Part shown: positions 1-10,658 of the stretch, one piece after another
How the letters are laid out: each line of letters starts with the position of its first letter
Numbering within the stretch: the stretch's first letter is position 1
Assembly (NCBI GenBank): GCA_905178155.1
Contig: CAJINV010000004.1
Coordinates: 752,629 to 816,628 of the forward strand
Direction of reading: 5' to 3'
Source of the DNA: Amoebophrya sp. A120
Lineage: Eukaryota; Sar; Dinophyceae; Syndiniales; Amoebophryaceae
Length of the DNA: 64,000 bases
Notes under the pieces: model-generated
What the model saw: the letters and a program-made list of their open reading frames with translations, nothing else
What the model was told of the DNA's origin: nothing
The model's database searches: none
Made by a program: the position numbers and the translations under genes

Positions 1-3000
1 TGGCTTCCCGATTCCTGGTTCAGGTTTTTGAAATGCATGTGGTCGGCAGCCGCTAGCCGTAACCACGCAGAACACTGCGCCTGTTGGGGACGTAATTCAC
101 CTCCTTCTTCCGGCGTGGTGCGCCGCCCCGCCGTCGTTGCACGCACATGTTGCCGCAGGTGTACCGCAAGCGGATCGGACTCGTCCTTCCTACTGGCCGC
201 CTCGCACACAGGCTGGAATTCAACTCCCTCTGCTGCTTCCAGAGCAGTTCTCGTTTTCCGAATTTCTGGTGGTGCCTGCGTACCCTCGGGAAGGTTGATC
301 TCCCTCTGCCGTTCGAGCTCGACCAGTTGGTGCTGCAGTTGAGACCACTTAAGCACATGCTTGTAGATTTGGTGGCCAGAGTCAACCAGGATTCCGAAGA
401 TTCTAGGCTTTTTACGCTCTCGCCCGATTCTCGCCAGTTCCTGTTGCTGCTGATCTGCAGTTTCACACGGAAACCAGACTCCGTCGCTCGCTATTGAGAG
501 GAAAAATCCCCCCTCCCCATATTCTTGACGAAAAGCTACATATGCTTCCGAAAATTTCTTGCGCTGCTGACCATTTGCGGCGACGGAGCGGAGTGGGTGT
601 GCCAGAAGACAAGCGCACGCCCAGAGGCTTCTGCTGGCCCATTGCCACTATACAAATGCCTTCGCATGCTGCTGGGGCCCCGGGGGCAGCCGTTTGCAGC
701 AATGCTATTGAACAACTAGACCCAAGCGCCCCTAGTGCCTCGGCTGAGGGTCTGGTGGCAGTAGTGCCTTACTGCAAAACAAAGCGCATCTATGTACGCA
801 GATCCAGCATCAGAAACTTCGTTTGGATATGGGGAGGGAAGATTTTTCCTTTCGATACTCGTCACAGGTTGCTTTTTGACGGCATCCCCGCCGAGTTGCT
901 TGGGCGTTTTGCCTTCTTCCACGCCGTTGTACACGCCCGACATGAAGTCATCAATCGACTTCTTCCCCGCCCCGCCGTCGTCCCCAGGTCCCCCGGAAGA
1001 TCCGGAACTGATTGACTTCACGGCGAATTTTGCGCCGCACTTGGCATCCGGGTTCAGCTTCGGATCGCCGTCGCACTGTTTGGCCATATTGGTCTTGAAC
1101 TCGTTGTAAGCCTGGAGCCCCCACCCCTTTTTCAACGTTATTCCGTCTTCCTCCGATAAGTTGGGGTTTGCGGCATGGACGGCCTGGCCACCCGCTTTCC
1201 ACTGTTCCCAGTTGAGACCTCTATGAATTGCGCACATTATGTCTAGGTCTGGTGCGGGATTTGAATGTGTGAAGATGCTGATCTCGAAACGGAAGCAGCA
1301 GAGATCTATAAATTTCTTCTATAGGTGATCTGCTGCATTAATGCACCAACAGGATTCGGAGTGGCGCGCAGCTTCTCTGTCGTGCTAGGAGTCCTTTCGT
1401 ATTTCTAATACCACGTACTAAATACTTACGAACGAATAATTCGTCCACCCCACACACCAGGTTCTTTCACTCCAGGAAAATGACTTGTCACGCGTGTAAC
1501 AAGTACTGTATCGAGGAAAGAATAACGACTCATTATATAAAAACATCGATCAATAATCGGCACCAAAAGCAGGCAAATTGTAGCGATCAACAGCTGCAAC
1601 ATGATTTTTGCACCAGACCGAGACAATTTTTTTTCGAGTCGATAGGCTTCGATGTGATGCAGCTTCCCGCTGTTCTCGTCAAGAACAAGCTTGAAGAAGC
1701 ATTGCCACTTTTCCGGCTGAACGAGATCCATTTCCGTGGGTGTGACCGAACTCAAAAACCGGTTGTCTTGGTATGCATTGCAAATTTGTCTGGGTCTGGA
1801 AACTTGTAAAAGTTCTAGATTGTCTTTGTCGTGATTGTGAAAAATGAACGCTCTGTAAAAATGCACAGTAAACAAGTATGAGAAATATTTACGCAGCTAC
1901 GGCGTGTTCGCTTTCGCATGACAAGACACGCTTCTTCATGACAAGCTCTACAGCGACAGCCATGTCAGATCAGCATGACAAAAACAAACTTAGCAATCTT
2001 CGTCCAGACTCAGACGCATTTCTATGTGCACTTGATACGTGGTAGGCTTTCACCATTTGCTGCAACATCTTGCCGTCCTTCAACACCAGCGGCACAAGAA
2101 CCACGTCCGACGTGGTCGTGCCGGCTTGCGCAACCTGCTGCGAAGCCTTCTTCATGATTTCAGTTCTTTTTTGTGGGTCCTTGAGGTAGAGGTCGTTGAC
2201 CAACTCTCTCAAAACACGATTAGCCGGATCAGGAAAGATCTGCGGAAGCGCTTTCTTAAGCTGCAGTTGGGGGTCCGGTTTCTGCTTTGGCGGGGCGGGC
2301 TTTGGTTTTGCTTTTTCCTTTGCTTTCGCCGGATCGGGATCATCGTCCTTCTTAGGGGGCTTTTTGGCACCACCATCAGGCCCATCACCACCACCACCAC
2401 CACCACCACCGCCACCACCACCAGCAGGTTTGCCACCACCACCAGCAGGTTCACCACCAGCACCACCACCACCAGCAGGAGGCTCATCACCACCACCACC
2501 AGCATCACCGATGACACCATCACCACCACCAGGAGGCCCGCCACCACCACCAGCAGGTGGAGGCTCATCACCACCAGCACCACCACCAGCACGAGCATCA
2601 CCACCACCAATGGTTGGACTCTCCAAAGGATGGTGCATAACATGTTCGGTTGTGGTTGTACTTCGTTCGAGAGCATCAACTGCAAATATGTCTGGGTGTG
2701 TAGAATAAAGATAGAAGAACGCGCGACGCTGGTTGGCGAATCATGAGGACGCCGCAAGAATCAAAGAAGGTTCTGAGTTCTTGCTACCGCTACGCCTACG
2801 TACGTGTTGCTTGCGTATAGTCTGCATGACCAACTGCGTTTCACGTGCGGGCATTGGGTAGCGTCAACGCGCAGGACAGAATGGAGACACATGCTAGCCG
2901 AGCATGACAATTGTATTGCGGTCTTCCATCCAGACCCAAAAGCATTAATTTGCATTCGATAGACAAGAACGTGTTGCGGTTGATCGTTCGGTCCACAAGA

Positions 3001-6000
3001 GTCGCACTATGGGATTCGCAAATATTACATTCTCAACTGTTAGAAGTACTACATGCAAAATTGCCACCAGACTCAGACACGACACCACGACCAAGCTAGT
3101 TCGCATGGCAAATTCTCGAAGGGCTGAAGAGCATCGAAATCCGTGCCAAATTTGTAATGCGAAAGGTGCAAGCTTGCCCTTGCCCCTTTCACTGTTTCTG
3201 TTCCTGCGCCACAAATCCGTGTTGTAACAGTTGAGAATGTAAGGTTTGAGAATTCCATACGCACTGCAGAAGAGAGTCGGGGCCGCGAGCTCGTCGGGCA
3301 TCGCCAGAGGACAAAGCACGTGGCCGCTGCACCAGGTCCGCGCGGTCGTGGCCACCACTGGCCGCAGCATCGCCGGGCTGGTGGCTGCTGCTGGTCAAGG
3401 TCGAAGAGCCGGCGCTCGGAGTGCAGCTATCAGAGTGCACAATCGAATCCTCCCGCCTCCGCTTCTCGTTTGTGAAAAACTCAGGAGCAGCAACAGAAGC
3501 GTCGGGAAGGGTGCAGCGTCAGCATCACAAGTTTCTTTAATATAAAATTATGCGGGACTGTTACTGCAGATGCAATACAGTCTGCAGGACTGCTCCACCT
3601 GCTGCTAGAAAAATCTGTCATGCAAACAGTACCGAAGTCATGCAAACAGTACCGAACAAGTGGCATTGCCATTTTTGCATGGCAAGTGAGGGGCGGGACG
3701 AGGGGGAATAGTTGTGCACTTTCATACGGTGGGAGCTGGAGGCTGCTGCTGTCGCTGTTCACGTCGTCTCCGATAGCGCGGTATGCATTACAAACATGTC
3801 TAGGCCTCCTGCAACAGTGCGAACTTGTGATGCGTCCTGCGGCGGCCGGTCACACAAAATTCTGTCATCTACTTGCGTGACGAGTTAATACAAAATAATT
3901 AGCTGCCCCCCTGTTTTGGCCATGCTGAGGGGGGATCTCTCATGCACAATACACATTGCCCCCGATGCCGATGCCTTTAAGAACCTGCGACGCCAAGGAG
4001 CCCTCCATTCCAGACTTTGCGAGGCCTGGGGAATATAAATAAACAGAAAGCTGCATAAAAAATTATACTAGAAGCATGCACATCATTCACATATATAAAT
4101 TAATATAACTTTAACTTACTTGTAACAGAGGCTGTGCTGGCATGTTTGCAGTGTATACGCGGAGAAACGCGTGCATGCTCGCCCCAGCACCAGCAGGATC
4201 CTTGACGGGCAGGTGCAACAGGTCATCGAAAGAAGCTGTGGAACCACCACCCGCAGGAACATGACCTTCGTTTTCTTCCACCACCTCCGGGAGCGGTCGT
4301 GCAGCAGCTGTTGCGGCGGAGTCGCCGGAAGGAGGTGCTGCTGCTGGTGACTCTCAAATGCAAACATCGGTCTAGGTCTGGTTAGTCGGAGGCCGCACTG
4401 TAAAAATGCACAGACGCACACGATGTTGAGAAGTGTGCGTCAGATGCTGGTACAGAAGCGTATTTTGTGATTTTCTGATTAGCATGAAAAGTTGCGATGT
4501 CGCTCGAGGAAGACAACACAACAAGGCAAAAAAACGAGTTGAGGTACACCATGTACCTCCACAAACTTTTCGCTAATACGGAACAGTCATGATCATGTCA
4601 GACCAGCCTGAGAAATAGCGGCAAAATAAATTTTTCAGACCACGAGCCAGATATTTGCAATGCATAGTGTTGGCACGACAACAGCAACGGAGGACGACTC
4701 GACAGCATCCGGCGACGTTTCCAGAAAAGCTGCCGGAGCAGGCCCGGGAACGGGCTGTGCCGGAGCTGCAGGCGCGGGCTGCTTCCGCTTTTTCGGTTTG
4801 CCTTTGCGTATCCACAGTAAATAACTTCCCGTACTACAAGTAGTACACATGAGTAGGAGTTCGTGCCAATACCGCAGTGGCTTCCGCAAGGCAAACTTTT
4901 CTTCAACCCTATTCAGATGAATCTTCACAACTTAAGTAGTAGCGGGCTCGCTGCTCATAAATAATTTGTGACGCATGATGTTGTACTACTTGTAGCTGAT
5001 GTACGGGAAAAATTTGTTCTTGCATATTGCGGCGGGACGAGGATGAGCGGGTGGTGGAAAACCCGGCGGGCATCCACAGATCGTCCAGCCCCGGCGTGTA
5101 TGCATCGTAAAACTGTCCTCTGGGAGGTCTACTGGAAGTAGAGACCGAGTTTGAGTTTGTGATGCTAGTTAGCTTTAGATAGGTGGTGATTGGCATTGCC
5201 TCTTACCCCAATCCTCGATAGACAGACGCGGGTTTACATCTGTTCGCGAACTGGCACACGACTAGAAGGGGGCAGTGTGGTCGCCTCTCCGACGACGTGG
5301 GATGATCTGTACTTATCGCATGACCAGCGTAGGGACCAACTTACGCAAAAATAACATGTTATTCACCGCAAGCGACAACATCTGATGTTCTCATGCAAGA
5401 GCAGCGTCCGTCTCAATAAGGAAACTCGTGATGCGCCGTGCCTTCTACAGCCTGCATGCCAATAAAAATATCCAAACCAACACTGGGCGGCCTTGCCGCG
5501 AGTAGACCTGCATGGCAAAGAACCTGGCAAAAATCTACTTCCACACCCAGAAGACTACATATTCGCGATGCGTAGCGTGGCTTCCAGGCCCTCCAAAAAT
5601 TTTTTGTCGTCGTCATCGTCGAAAGAGCCGAAGGGCCCCCCACCGGAGTGAGCGGCCGCGCGACGGGCGCGGCGTGAGTTCTTGTTGCGGTCCCGGATGG
5701 TATCAGGGTGTCAGGCTCGATTAAATCAGCATTAGAGTCGAAATGTTGGCTATTTGCAATTCATATTCAACATCGGCTCGAGAACCACTTGGACCCCCAA
5801 TTTCTAGCAAGCGGCGCGGGGCGAATTTATTTCGAAACACCCTCCACCGCCCAAATTTGTCACGCTGGTACTTCTTCGCGCAGAGAACGAACCCTGCTTT
5901 TGTCGTGCTGCTCCTTCATTGCAGGAGATCTATCTTCGCCAAACTTCTAAACAGGCCTTGAAGTGGCCTCACTTGCCATCATCGAGGCATTTTTTTGCGC

Positions 6001-7029
6001 CTCGCATTTATTTATGCATAGCAAGATATTTCAACTTTTTTGATTTCGAGCCTGACGCTTTCATAAACGGCCTCGACCGGGTACAACGTGTACGGGGCCG
6101 CGTCGAAGAGGCCCAGCCAGAAAACCCCCACCGCAGCTGCTCCACTTCCTCCGCCCGCACAGTAGCGCAGCAATTCTTTTTTGTTTTTTTCGGGATGGAC
6201 TTCGACTTATCTGTATCTTATCATCATTCAACTGCGGTTGGTGTTTCGGCCACGCCACCGCCAGTAGTTTCGCGGCAAAAAATTGCAGCTTCGAGTCTAC
6301 TTCTAAAATGTTACCACGGGGGGCCGGACCCGGATTCACCAAGAGCAGCCCCCCTATATCAACATCGTCCCGTGAGGACTTCTTCTTCTTACAAGGACGA
6401 GGACTACATTTATGGATACCAGACAAGGATTCCAAGAGAAAAATAAAGGATGGTCGTACCTCCTCCGCCCGCACAGCAGTGCAACAGGTTCTTGTATCGC
6501 GGGACAAAACTACTGTTTCACTGTGACCTGATCATGCGAAGATGAATCGATGCAAAAATACTGAAGCGGCTGCGTTCCTACTCCTAGGGAAAATGCAAGA
6601 CAGTGAATCTTAAAAATTCATCTCTAGCATTTACTACTTTTTGCGTTCGTTTCATCCCTCACGACAAAGCTGCCAGCACGCACCCCAGATTATTTTCATC
6701 TTTCTTGTTGTCGTCCCCATGTAGTAGAACTTCATGAGCGAATCTGTCATGCCAGTCATGCAGCGAACAAGAACAACAGGTGATCACAGTGAAGCCGTTC
6801 TCTCTTCCTGTGATATCTTGCCGAGAAACGCAAAGGCCGCGAGATTCTTCTTGCCCATCTTCACGTTCTTCACGTCGTCCTTCTTGGTGTTCATTTTTTC
6901 GTGCTTCTTCACCTCCTCCGCCGGCACAGAAGAACGCAGTAGAGGATCCGGCCCTGCTTCCCCTCCGTCTACTGCTCGGGCGCTTTTTAGCTGAGCAGCA
7001 GCAGCAGGTCCTCGTTGTTGACTCCTCAT
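1..7029 (-). CDS. Unrecognised multi-exon gene, 3' end outside the window
   Basis: I do not recognise the product. Exon-like minus-strand segments are joined by introners and two GT-AG introns. In order: a Lys-rich segment (7029-6816) ending LGK; a Gly/Ala segment with FWLGLFDAAPYTLYP (about 6147-6063); an Asp-rich segment DDDDDKKFLEGLE (about 5735-5590); FYDAYTPGLDDLWMP (about 5160-5032); KGKPKKRKQ plus Pro/Ala (4808-4670); a Pro/Ala exon ending PAQPLLQ (4347-4120); then 3' of 4025 a Gly-rich tract with Lys/Pro region (2673-2043), a predicted single membrane helix LQLLIATICLLLVPII (exon 1771-1430) and a soluble part (1220-862 and 490 to the edge). The joins across 6495-6815, 4809-5026, 3008-3259, 1772-2037, 1221-1429 (GT-AG) and 492-857 are in frame. 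Exons between 6062 and 5170 and between 4025 and 3265 are not resolved. The start at 7029 is tentative, because the frame stays open upstream to about 7346. It could be two genes. Confidence 0.5.
492..857. mobile_element. Introner, family 1 (CCCCTCCCCATA TIR)
   Basis: The left end reads TATTGAGAGGAAAAATCCCC and the right end, reverse-complemented, reads TATCGAAAGGAAAAATC followed by CCCTCCCCATA, an inverted repeat of about 30 bp. The flanks repeat CTCG (487-490 and 858-861). Removing the element joins minus-strand ACGAG to CGACGG in frame (PVTS to DGVWFP). Related copies lie at 46260-46588 and 49051-49361. Confidence 0.85.
1221..1429 (-). other. Conventional GT-AG intron, 209 bp
   Basis: On the minus strand the donor is TTC/GTAAGTATT and the acceptor is TTCATAG/AGG. 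The split codon TC+A keeps the frame (RIIRS to GLNWEQ). It shows that ordinary spliceosomal introns coexist with introners in the same gene. Confidence 0.7.
1772..2037. mobile_element. Introner, family 2 (TGTCTGGGTCTGG TIR)
   Basis: The left end is TATGCATTGCAAATTTGTCT, running into GGGTCTGG. The right end carries the complement (CCAGACTCAGACGCATTT then GATA). Minus-strand TACCA is present on both sides. Removal joins KAY to QDNRF in frame. Confidence 0.8.
2370..2612. repeat. CCACCA trinucleotide-rich tract
   Basis: A run of about 240 bp dominated by CCA and CACCAG units on the plus strand. In the minus-strand gene it encodes a Gly/Ala/Pro-rich stretch with GGGGG runs and PPAGG. It is open in several frames, so its presence alone does not show which frame is used. 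The frame is supported by the flanking exon joins. Confidence 0.85.
2674..2961. mobile_element. Introner, family 2, slightly degenerate
   Basis: The left end is CATCAACTGCAAATATGTCT then GGGTGTG. The right end is CCAGACCCAAAAGCATTAAT then TTGCATTCGATA. The flanking repeat is short (GAG and GAC). It lies between two exon-like segments of the 5' gene, but the exact join is ambiguous. Confidence 0.65.
3008..3259. mobile_element. Introner, family 3 (TTACATTCTCAACTGTTA TIR), 252 bp
   Basis: The left end is TATGGGATTCGCAAATATTA then CATTCTCAACTGTTA. The right end is TAACAGTTGAGAATGTAAG then GTTTGAGAATTCCATA. An exact 5 bp duplication CGCAC flanks it (3003-3007 and 3260-3264). Its interior matches the element at 48274-48516 in the opposite genomic orientation. 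Both host genes are on the minus strand. Confidence 0.9.
3618..3657. repeat. Tandem duplication of a 20 bp unit
   Basis: Two adjacent near-identical copies of GTCATGCAAACAGTACCGAA lie in a non-coding (probably intronic) stretch of the 5' gene. Confidence 0.85.
4026..4119 (-). other. Probable GT-AG intron, 94 bp
   Basis: Minus-strand donor CAA/GTAAGTTAA and acceptor TTCCCCAG/GCC. The upstream exon ends in PAQPLLQ. The downstream reading frame is not certain, because two frames are open there. Confidence 0.5.
4350..4666. mobile_element. Introner, family 2
   Basis: The left end TCAAATGCAAACATCGGTCT then AGGTCTGG pairs with the right end CGAGCCAGATATTTGCAATG then CATA. GTG flanks both sides. 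Removal joins the VAVVVPT and PAAAPPSG segments of the Pro/Ala-rich exon pair in frame. Confidence 0.7.
4809..5026. mobile_element. Introner with CCACAG and ACTACAAGTAGTAC TIR, 218 bp
   Basis: The left end is TATCCACAGTAAATAACTTC then CCGTACTACAAGTAG. The right end carries its complement (CTACTTGTAGCTGATGTACG then GGAAAAATTTGTTCTTGCATA). TTGCG is duplicated exactly on both sides (4804-4808 and 5027-5031). Removal gives SSSSRR/KGKPKKRK in frame. Confidence 0.85.
6147..6487. repeat. Direct repeat of about 25 bp flanking an intron-like segment
   Basis: CCTCCGCCCGCACAG followed by tAGcGCAgCA (6151-6171) and by cAGtGCAaCA (6462-6484) bound about 310 bp. Skipping from one copy to the other on the minus strand keeps one frame (LLHCCAGGG to SGAAAVGVFW). 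A weaker third copy lies near 6903-6921. It looks like an intron bounded by a long direct repeat rather than the usual 3-6 bp. Confidence 0.55.
6495..6815. mobile_element. Introner with GCTTCACTGTGA TIR, 321 bp
   Basis: The left end is TATCGCGGGACAAAACTACT then GTTTCACTGTGACC. The right end, reverse-complemented, is TATCACAGGAAGAGAGAACG then GCTTCACTGTGATCACC. TCTTG is duplicated exactly (6490-6494 and 6816-6820). Removal joins FLGK to NLLHC in frame. Confidence 0.85.
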
Positions 7030-7320
7030 GATCCACTTACAACGGCCTGCACCGCGCGTTGTACCGCGCGTTGTTGTAAGCGAGGACTGCTTGACGTAGT
7101 TCCACTGCGTTTTGTTGTAAGTTGAGTTTGTTTCCCTTTCCACCTCACCAACAAAAGGCGAGGAGCTTCTGGTGGAGCTTCTTGTTGCACTTACCTGTAC
7201 GTAACTCCTGTCGTGCAGCTCCGTGTAGTCTTCAAAGTCGTTGTGGGTAGGGTTCGTTGTTTTTTTCGTTCTTGTCGTCTCAAAATGAACAAACTCTTCT
7301 CGTCTCGAGTTCTTGCGCAC

Positions 7321-8328
7321 GTCGACTTGCACCACCTGAATTTCGAATTCGAAAAGACCTCAAGCATATAACATGTGTGCCTCTATTGTTTACCCTTAGC
7401 CTAAGTCATGCACTTCCATTTAGATACAGAAGCTTCAGCCAGAGAGAGATCATCCTTTGGATTGGCTTGATTCTAAGCTTTAGCCAGTCGGAAGCCATCT
7501 TCACGACGGGTACTAGGGCATGAAAGCCCGGGATGGGAAATAACCCCGCCACCGACGAAGGAGCCACGCGCCGAAACAACCCCGAAGAACCCGGAGAAAT
7601 AAGCGAAGCGATCCAGCGACGAACTTGGGGGGCAAACGCGCCCCATCGGGAAGGCCGTCCGTGGAGCCCTGAAAGGCGGGAAAGAAATAAAAGAGCTGCC
7701 GTGCGATCCCACGGTGCAAAACACTGAAACAAGTACAAGTTGAACTACAGCGAAATCGCAAAACTTAATAAAGTAAACCAGCTTGCGAGCAGGCAGCCGA
7801 CGGACTAATCGAAACCCCCCTCATCGCTCATCCCCAAAATAGCGAGAAATCAATGGCGCCGAAGACGCTGAATAGCGCCGCCCTTGGTCCTCGTTTTATC
7901 CGTGAACTTTCTCGGATCGTTCGTAAATATGGAAAAGGCCTGACACAAAAAACATTACGCAAGCTGAAAACGAACCCACAACGAAAAACAACAGGCTTGT
8001 GCTATCCTAGTCTCCTTCCTTGTACGGGTGACGGATTGGGCTCGGAGCCCGTTTATCGCCTGTGAGAAACAGCCGAGAAACAAGCGCAGATCCAGATGCA
8101 GAATCAAAACAACCAAGGTCATAATTGAGCGTGAGATGAAAACAAACGCACGAAATAAATACAGCTTGTGCAGGAATAGGCGCAAGACTGTGTTGACCAG
8201 CAACCCTGGAACGCCTAAGTAGAGCGTCATCCAGATGAACAAAGAAAGTAAGTATCTATGCGAATGACTCTCAGCACAATAAAGACCAAGAATTGATACC
8301 TAGTCGATTCGCACCACCTGAATGTCGA
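7321..8328. other. 956 bp segment bounded by 26 bp direct repeats
   Basis: Positions 7321-7346 and 8303-8328 match at 23 of 26 bases (core GCACCACCTGAAT). On the minus strand both copies read IQVV followed by a basic or Gln residue, a Val or Ile, then Asp. The segment between has no supported gene. Its GC-rich middle (about 7500-7700) has open frames on both strands that I do not trust. It could be a large insertion with a long target duplication, or the result of a local duplication. Confidence 0.5.
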
Positions 8329-8629
8329 CCGCACGTTCAGAAAACGAGTTGTTCTTTCTCCTCGTTGTCGATGTTCTCCTCGTTCTCGACGTTCTCCTCG
8401 TTTTTTTTTCTTGTCAGGAAAAAAAAAGATGTTTCTTATCCTCCTCGTCGTAGTCGTCGACGTCCTTCTCTGTTTCCGTCTCCGACGTTCGTCTTCGTTG
8501 GTAAAAACAAGGGGGGGACTCAATCACAAAATGAATTGTAGTCGTCCTCGGTATTTTTGTAGAAAATTGATGTCCTCTGCTCGTTGAAGTAAGAGTATCA
8601 GTATGACCGTGCACAAATCTTCTACTTCC

Positions 8630-9672
8630 CTCATCTATTTTTGCTGGAAACTATCTACTTTATCCAGCACATCATGTGAACTAGAACAACTCCTCGTCGG
8701 CGAAGAGAATGCTGATACTAGAGTATGGGTATCTTGGTTTTGTGCAAACATGACAGATTCATCGCCCGCCGCCATGTGGTCTAGTGCTGCAGCTGTGCCG
8801 TTTGGAAAAAAAATCCGCTGCCGCAAACTAGTACCCTCAACATGCAAACAACGGCGCCGCGAACCAAGCGGTGGCGTTAGACTTACATGACCTCATCATG
8901 GTTATCCGATGCAGGTGCTTGAGCTTGTTGGCATTTTGCATAACAAATGACAGGAAGACAAATTAGAGGGAACGTAGAATTTTTGTGCAGTCTGATAACA
9001 AGCACAGCCTCAAGATGAGCCTCTTGGTGCTGTGAAAGTGCCACTTGCTTCTCCTTCCGTCGTTTGATGTCGAGCAGGGCACTGTCCACCTCGTCGTTGT
9101 TGAAGAAAAAGGGGTTTCTTCGATTTTAGTGGGTACAACTTTGTTGATACTTTCGGGTTGCTCTTTGATAAGTAAGTAGTGCTGCTTCTTGTAGTATAGT
9201 GGGGGGAAAGTAAAATAAAGTTAAGTTTCGATTTGAGAAGAAAATTATTGTGAGGAAATTCAAATTGAAAACAGGGATGAATTCAAGTTGAAAAAAGTAA
9301 ACCTTCGTCTTCCTTCTACACCTCAAATAGTTGCAGTCTTGTTGTATCTGGTCTTTCTTGTACGTACTAGCTGTCCTTAAGTTCTGCAGCTAAAAACAAC
9401 CTGGGGAGTTGTATGAATAGCTTCTTCTTCTTTCAGCGTGGACAATGTTGATCCGGTACAAGAGAAACTGAAACGTCAAACAACAACAATGAGGTACCGT
9501 AACAAGGAGGGAAAGTCACTGTGGAAAACAAGTCATTTCATATTCATCATGCTCATCAAGAAATAGTATTACGTATCATTTGTGGTGAGTTCTTGCAGCA
9601 GCTCTTCCTTGTGATACTTCTCCTTCTTTTCCTTTCGTCCGTTGCGACGAGCACGACGACTAGAGATCACGC
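8630..9672 (-). CDS. Possible exons of an unrecognised small gene
   Basis: Three minus-strand stretches have coding-like composition. They are a basic segment with RNGRKEKKEKYHKEELLQ (9672-9580), a charged helical segment DSALLDIKRRKEKQ (about 9095-9003) and a mixed segment GTSLRQRIFFPNGTAAALD (about 8850-8630). AG acceptors and GTAAGT-like donors occur near some edges. The joins, start and stop are not resolved and no domain is recognised. They may belong to one gene, to several, or be chance. Confidence 0.25.
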
Positions 9673-10658
9673 TGCGACGAGTGTTATGCACGAGTTTTAG
9701 AAACACGAGACGGACCACGAAATTTATTGGTACCGAGGACCAGATGAACGATGCATGTTAAAAACCGAAGGACGATCACGATGCACTACAGACCTGGAAT
9801 CAAGATTTTTACCGACTTCAAGAAAATCAGAAGCACATGATACTTCTCCTTCGGTAAGTAACTCAAGACAGAAACCACGGTTGTTCCGACACCAGCGACT
9901 TCGGTTCTTTCATTTCTCGCGTGAAATTTTTACAATAGACGGTGGACGATCACAGCGCTGCTTCCTTGCAAACAATGCCATTTTACGATTATACGCAACA
10001 CCGAGTCTCTGTCTCCTTCGTGTGTGTGACGAAGTTGCAAGTAGATGCAGATATTAACCGAGTACCAGACGCATTTCGAGTATTTCTACTTTTTTTTTTA
10101 ATTTGTGGACGAAATAGGCTACAGACATGTAGAAAACCGACGAAATGACTTTGCTCACTGCGACGAAGTAGGAGCTAGAAGAATGAGCCACATCTTCATT
10201 TGGATAAAATGAGATACAAGACAATGCATTTCGCTCACGCTTATTCGCATAAGAAAGTAAGCACCACCTGCGAGTATCGAAGATCAACTACAGTGGCAGT
10301 TGCGAGTTTCATCGTTTCTGTACCTGTTCCTGTCCGAAGTATGTTTGTTTCTAAATTATCGCGGCTCGTCGGGGACACAAGCACAATTACAATTCGCCGC
10401 CTATCCGGCCGCTTTGATTCATCATGCTGCCATGTTTTCATTTACGTCGTCGGATTTGCTTCAGATTCTTGTGCCCATGTTTGTGTTTCGACGCCCTTTC
10501 ATCATTGATGACACAAAATATTATCTCTGACTTTACGCACAAGAACGCTAGCTGCATTATGCCTACGCAGGCAGCGTCTCCTGCTGATAAATTTCGCGTG
10601 AGAAATGGCAACAATAAGTCGGCTTTCTCCAGTTACCCTATGAACATACTGATACTCG
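9673..10658. other. Intergenic, nothing recognised
   Basis: About 1 kb between the PARN-like gene and the uncertain exons. It is AT-richer than the genes, with short A and T runs. I see no ORF, RNA gene or repeat that I can support. Confidence 0.6.

Noticed and set aside
2039-2746. Plus-strand Thr-rich ORF over the CCA tract
   Set aside because: The trinucleotide tract is open in several frames. The minus frame is the one continued by flanking exons across introners.
3782-3951. Possible introner between two exon-like pieces of the 5' gene
   Set aside because: One end resembles family 2 but the other does not match, and no flanking duplication is seen.
7406-7761. Overlapping ORFs on both strands in the GC-rich middle of 7347-8302
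   Set aside because: Several frames are open at once, none has a family motif or a splice context, and composition explains the openness.
8903-8997. Possible 95 bp introner (TATCC...GATA)
   Set aside because: The ends fit the TATC/GATA pattern, but the TIR is weak, no duplication is visible and the host exon is uncertain.
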